From an uncultured Oscillospiraceae bacterium (GTDB lineage Bacteria; Bacillota; Clostridia; Oscillospirales; Acutalibacteraceae): 9,135 nt of DNA. The notes below the pieces were generated by a model. It saw only the letters and a program-made list of their open reading frames with translations. It did not search any database and had not been told where the DNA came from. The DNA is taken from contig USAR01000045.1 in NCBI GenBank assembly GCA_900552605.1, forward strand, positions 1-9,135, in the 5' to 3' direction. Every line of letters starts with the position of its first letter. Positions within the stretch are counted from its first letter, which is position 1. The translations under genes were made by a program, and so were the position numbers. This document shows, in pieces, positions 7,292 through 9,135 of the stretch.

Positions 7292-7292
7292 C

Positions 7293-7868
7293 TTAAACTT
7301 TAATAAATGAAAAGAAAATTAAGTATATCCCTGCCAAAAGCATTGTCGAATTACCGCCTGTTATGCACAAAAGGTAAGCGCCGAGTATAATTATCAACAC
7401 AACACACAACAGTGATGATACCTTTAACATTGTTTCGGCATATTTTTTGGTTATCCTGCAAAACAGAAAATATGCAATATCACCGCCGTCAAGTCCGGCA
7501 GACGGCAGCAAGTTGAATAAGCACATAGCAAGGCTTGCGGCGCCGAGCTTTTCAAAAAAACCGCCAAACGACAAAAGCGGAACACACATAAAGTTCATAA
7601 GCGGTCCGCCGACGGCAATCAGTGCACGTTTTTTTATGCTTATTTCCTCTTTTGTTATAATGCTTATTGTACCGATTTTAAGCGTAGCGGAAACACACCG
7701 TATTTTTATAAAATGCATAATGGCAAGATGTCCCGTCTCGTGCAGAATAACGCATATAAGCGACGCAAAAAGGAATCCTGTTTTATCGAGTACTGCAAGC
7801 ACTGTTACGGCAAAACAAAAAGGATATGATAAAAAAACGGTAGTTTTAAATAATTTAAATTTAAGCAT
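7293..7868 (-). CDS. M50 family (site-2 protease type) membrane metallopeptidase, SpoIVFB-like
   Basis: This 191-residue integral membrane protein is a zinc-dependent intramembrane protease by motif. HETGH (residues 43-47) supplies the two zinc histidines and the catalytic glutamate, GGPLMN (87-92) is the usual loop, and N119-x2-P122 to D127-G-G carries the third zinc ligand, Asp127. Hydrophobic segments lie around 10-27, 32-53, 82-103, 108-121, 147-168 and 172-190. It matches the catalytic core of SpoIVFB but stops where the CBS domain would begin, so it is a minimal form. The gene order (small membrane protein, M50 peptidase, TIGR03960, TIGR03936) is that of clostridial spoIVF-type loci, making a SpoIVFB-like role (cleavage of pro-sigma-K) possible but unproven. 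The ATG at 7868 overlaps the preceding gene by 8 bases and has only a weak GGCGA upstream, suggesting translation coupled to that gene. A TTG at 7877 is possible but has no better site. Confidence 0.9.
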   Translation of the reverse strand: MLKFKLFKTTVFLSYPFCFAVTVLAVLDKTGFLFASLICVILHETGHLAIMHFIKIRCVSATLKIGTISIITKEEISIKKRALIAVGGPLMNFMCVPLLSFGGFFEKLGAASLAMCLFNLLPSAGLDGGDIAYFLFCRITKKYAETMLKVSSLLCVVLIIILGAYLLCITGGNSTMLLAGIYLIFFSFIKV

Positions 7869-8211
7869 TGTCGCCAATATAATAGCTTGCCGTTACGTTA
7901 ACACCGAAGCTGTCGTTATATTGCTTTTTAATATTACCGAAGACATCCGGCATTAAGTATTTAAACGAAAATAGTAATAACGCAATAAGCGCCGCAACAA
8001 TTATCCTGAACAGCAGGAAATATGCTCCGCGATTGGTTGCACTGCTTTTATCGGAGCTGTTTTTTGTACAGCTTGCAGAATCGTCGAAATGTGATTTTTC
8101 GACTAATGTTTCACCTTCTTCGTAATTCACTTCTTTTGAACCTGATGTTTGGTTGTAATCATTAACACTGTTATAATAACCGCGGTTATAATCAAATTCT
8201 CTGTTTTGCAT
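7861..8211 (-). CDS. Small single-span membrane protein, positional counterpart of SpoIVFA
   Basis: No family is recognised with confidence for this 116-residue protein. The first 60 or so residues are hydrophilic, rich in Tyr, Asn, Ser and acidic residues, and probably cytoplasmic. One membrane segment follows (about 64-86, YFLLFRIIVAALIALLLFSF), then a 30-residue tail, MPDVFGNIKKQYNDSFGVN and beyond, that should lie outside. The start is firm: ATG at 8211 with AAAGGAG 6 bases upstream. It overlaps the M50 peptidase gene by 8 bases, so the products likely work together. Its place, topology and partner match SpoIVFA, the membrane anchor and regulator of SpoIVFB. However, SpoIVFA has a C-terminal LytM-type domain of well over 100 residues and this protein ends about 30 residues after the membrane. 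Either it is a reduced SpoIVFA or an unrelated partner. I see no frameshift remnant, because the M50 gene begins at once. Confidence 0.85.
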   Translation of the reverse strand: MQNREFDYNRGYYNSVNDYNQTSGSKEVNYEEGETLVEKSHFDDSASCTKNSSDKSSATNRGAYFLLFRIIVAALIALLLFSFKYLMPDVFGNIKKQYNDSFGVNVTASYYIGDNA

Positions 8212-8242
8212 ATGCCGCTCCTTTCACTTTAAACATAACTCA

Positions 8243-8273
8243 TTATTACTAATAAATATGCTGAAAATGACAA
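8243..8273 (-). promoter_or_regulatory. Possible weak promoter for the small membrane protein and M50 genes
   Basis: TTGTCA (8273-8268) is a fair -35 box. The best -10 candidates are AGTAAT after 17 bases or TAATAA after 19, neither good. A TTATTA-C-TAATAA palindrome (8243-8255) overlaps this place. A sporulation sigma factor could be used instead, but I see no convincing match. A promoter is expected here because a terminator lies just upstream. Confidence 0.3.
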
Positions 8274-8295
8274 ATTAAGAACAGCGAAAAAGTAA

Positions 8296-8335
8296 TAGAA
8301 AAAAGAGTGCCTTAAAATTTAAGAACACTCTCTTT
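8296..8335 (-). terminator. Intrinsic terminator after uvrC
   Basis: The minus strand reads AAAGAGAGTG, a 16-base AT-rich middle that can itself pair, then CACTCTTTTTT. This gives a 10-base-pair stem with one G-U pair that runs into a U tract, beginning 13 bases after the uvrC stop codon. It separates uvrC from the membrane protein genes. Confidence 0.85.
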
Positions 8336-8348
8336 AAGATAAGTACAG

Positions 8349-9135
8349 TCAAATGTCGTCGGTGTTAAAATAGTTATAAATATTATCGGCAGTTGAACGG
8401 CTTAATCCCTTAACTTTGCACAATTCCTCGACGCTTGCTTTTTTCACGGCACCGATCGATTTAAAATGCTTTATAAGCTTTAAAGCGGTTGCTTTGCCCA
8501 CACCGGGTATATCTGTCAGTTCGGAATGGAGCATCGCATTTTGTGAGCGGCTGCGGTGATAACCGATTGCAAAACGGTGAACCTCCTCTTGAACAGTGTA
8601 AACAAAATTATACACCGCTCTGTTTGCTTTTATTGAAACCAAACTGCCGTTCGCCGCGATTGCGTTGGTTTTATGCTTTCCGTCCTTAACCATACCAAAT
8701 ACAGGCACCTGTATACCAAGCCTTTCAAGCACGCTGTTAACCGCATTAAGCTGCGTGTGTCCGCCGTCAAGCAAAATAAGATCCGGCATTTTACCAAAAC
8801 CTTCGTCAGTTTTCGCATTGCGGTATTCTTCAAAACGTCGTTCAATTGTTTCCGCCATAGAACGGCAATCATCCTGCCCTGAAAAAGATTTGATTTTAAA
8901 CTTTTTGTATGCGCTTTTAAGCGGGACACCGTCTTTGAATACTACCATACCGGCAACATTCTCGCTGCCGGCGGTATGAGATATATCATAAGACTCAATG
9001 TATTCGGGAGCGCTGTCAAGTCCCAACAGCTCAGCAAGCTCATCTAAAACAGCGGCATTTTTGTCTTTTCTGCCGGTCATTTCCGCGAGATATTCCTCTG
9101 CATTGGCGCGGCACATTTCAACAAGTCTTTTTTGC
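8349..9135 (-). CDS. uvrC: UvrABC system protein C, C-terminal part (start outside window)
   Basis: UvrC makes the two incisions on either side of a DNA lesion in nucleotide excision repair. The frame is open to the right edge, and the 261 complete codons seen are the C-terminal 40 percent or so of a protein of about 600 residues. They contain the RNase H-like endonuclease domain: YDISHTAGSENVAGMVVF with the first catalytic Asp (about residue 50 of the fragment), LILLDGGHTQLNA with the second Asp (about 123), and EEVHRFAIGYHRS with the catalytic His (about 186). A tandem helix-hairpin-helix DNA-binding module follows (about 208-256: TDIPGVGKATALKLIKHF, then VKGLSRSTADNIYNYF). The N-terminal GIY-YIG nuclease and UVR domains must lie beyond the window. 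An internal ATG at 9116 is not the start, since coding continues upstream. A terminator follows the stop, so it is the last gene of its transcript. Confidence 0.97.
   Translation of the reverse strand, partial: QKRLVEMCRANAEEYLAEMTGRKDKNAAVLDELAELLGLDSAPEYIESYDISHTAGSENVAGMVVFKDGVPLKSAYKKFKIKSFSGQDDCRSMAETIERRFEEYRNAKTDEGFGKMPDLILLDGGHTQLNAVNSVLERLGIQVPVFGMVKDGKHKTNAIAANGSLVSIKANRAVYNFVYTVQEEVHRFAIGYHRSRSQNAMLHSELTDIPGVGKATALKLIKHFKSIGAVKKASVEELCKVKGLSRSTADNIYNYFNTDDI

Noticed and set aside
8243..8255. TTATTA-C-TAATAA palindrome upstream of the small membrane protein gene
   Set aside because: It is short and made only of A and T apart from the centre, in an AT-rich spacer, so chance is a sufficient explanation; noted only within the weak promoter entry.

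Overview
The window reads as a piece of chromosome from a low-to-moderate GC Clostridia (Bacillota) species, most likely a gut Oscillospirales/Ruminococcaceae-type organism. This is inferred from the gene content: DapL-type lysine synthesis, the paired TIGR03960/TIGR03936 radical SAM genes and an M50 peptidase locus of the SpoIVFB type, together with strong AGGAGG-type ribosome binding sites. I cannot name a species. Every supported gene lies on the minus strand, so transcription runs from high to low coordinates. Nothing in the window looks mobile, viral or recently acquired; I see no tRNA, rRNA, CRISPR array or insertion sequence.

Reading in the direction of transcription: (1) 9135-8349 is the 3' part of uvrC (nucleotide excision repair), closed by a clear intrinsic terminator at 8296-8335. 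(2) 8211-7293 holds a 116-residue single-span membrane protein and an overlapping small M50 (site-2 protease type) metallopeptidase. By position this pair corresponds to spoIVFA-spoIVFB, but the first gene has no room for the LytM domain. (3) A near-consensus promoter (TTGAAA-N17-TACAAT) begins just after the M50 stop codon and drives a TIGR03960 B12-binding radical SAM protein and its overlapping partner, a TIGR03936 protein. (4) A second near-consensus promoter (TTGAAA-N17-TAGAAT) at 4654-4682, followed by a 25-bp perfect-arm inverted repeat in the leader, starts a probable five-gene operon. Its genes are pncB (nicotinate phosphoribosyltransferase), a small unknown lipoprotein, dapF, dapL and the first 118 codons of lysA, which is cut by the left edge of the window.

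The last three genes work as one pathway. DapL turns tetrahydrodipicolinate directly into LL-diaminopimelate, DapF epimerises it to meso-diaminopimelate (needed for the cell wall), and LysA decarboxylates that to lysine. The window is mostly conserved housekeeping content. The parts most worth a second look are the reduced SpoIVFA/SpoIVFB-like pair, the break in the usual gene order after the radical SAM pair (no RNase G, L21 or L27 genes follow), the inverted repeat in the pncB leader, the unknown lipoprotein inside a biosynthetic operon, and a second CX3CX2C cysteine cluster at the very C-terminus of the radical SAM protein.
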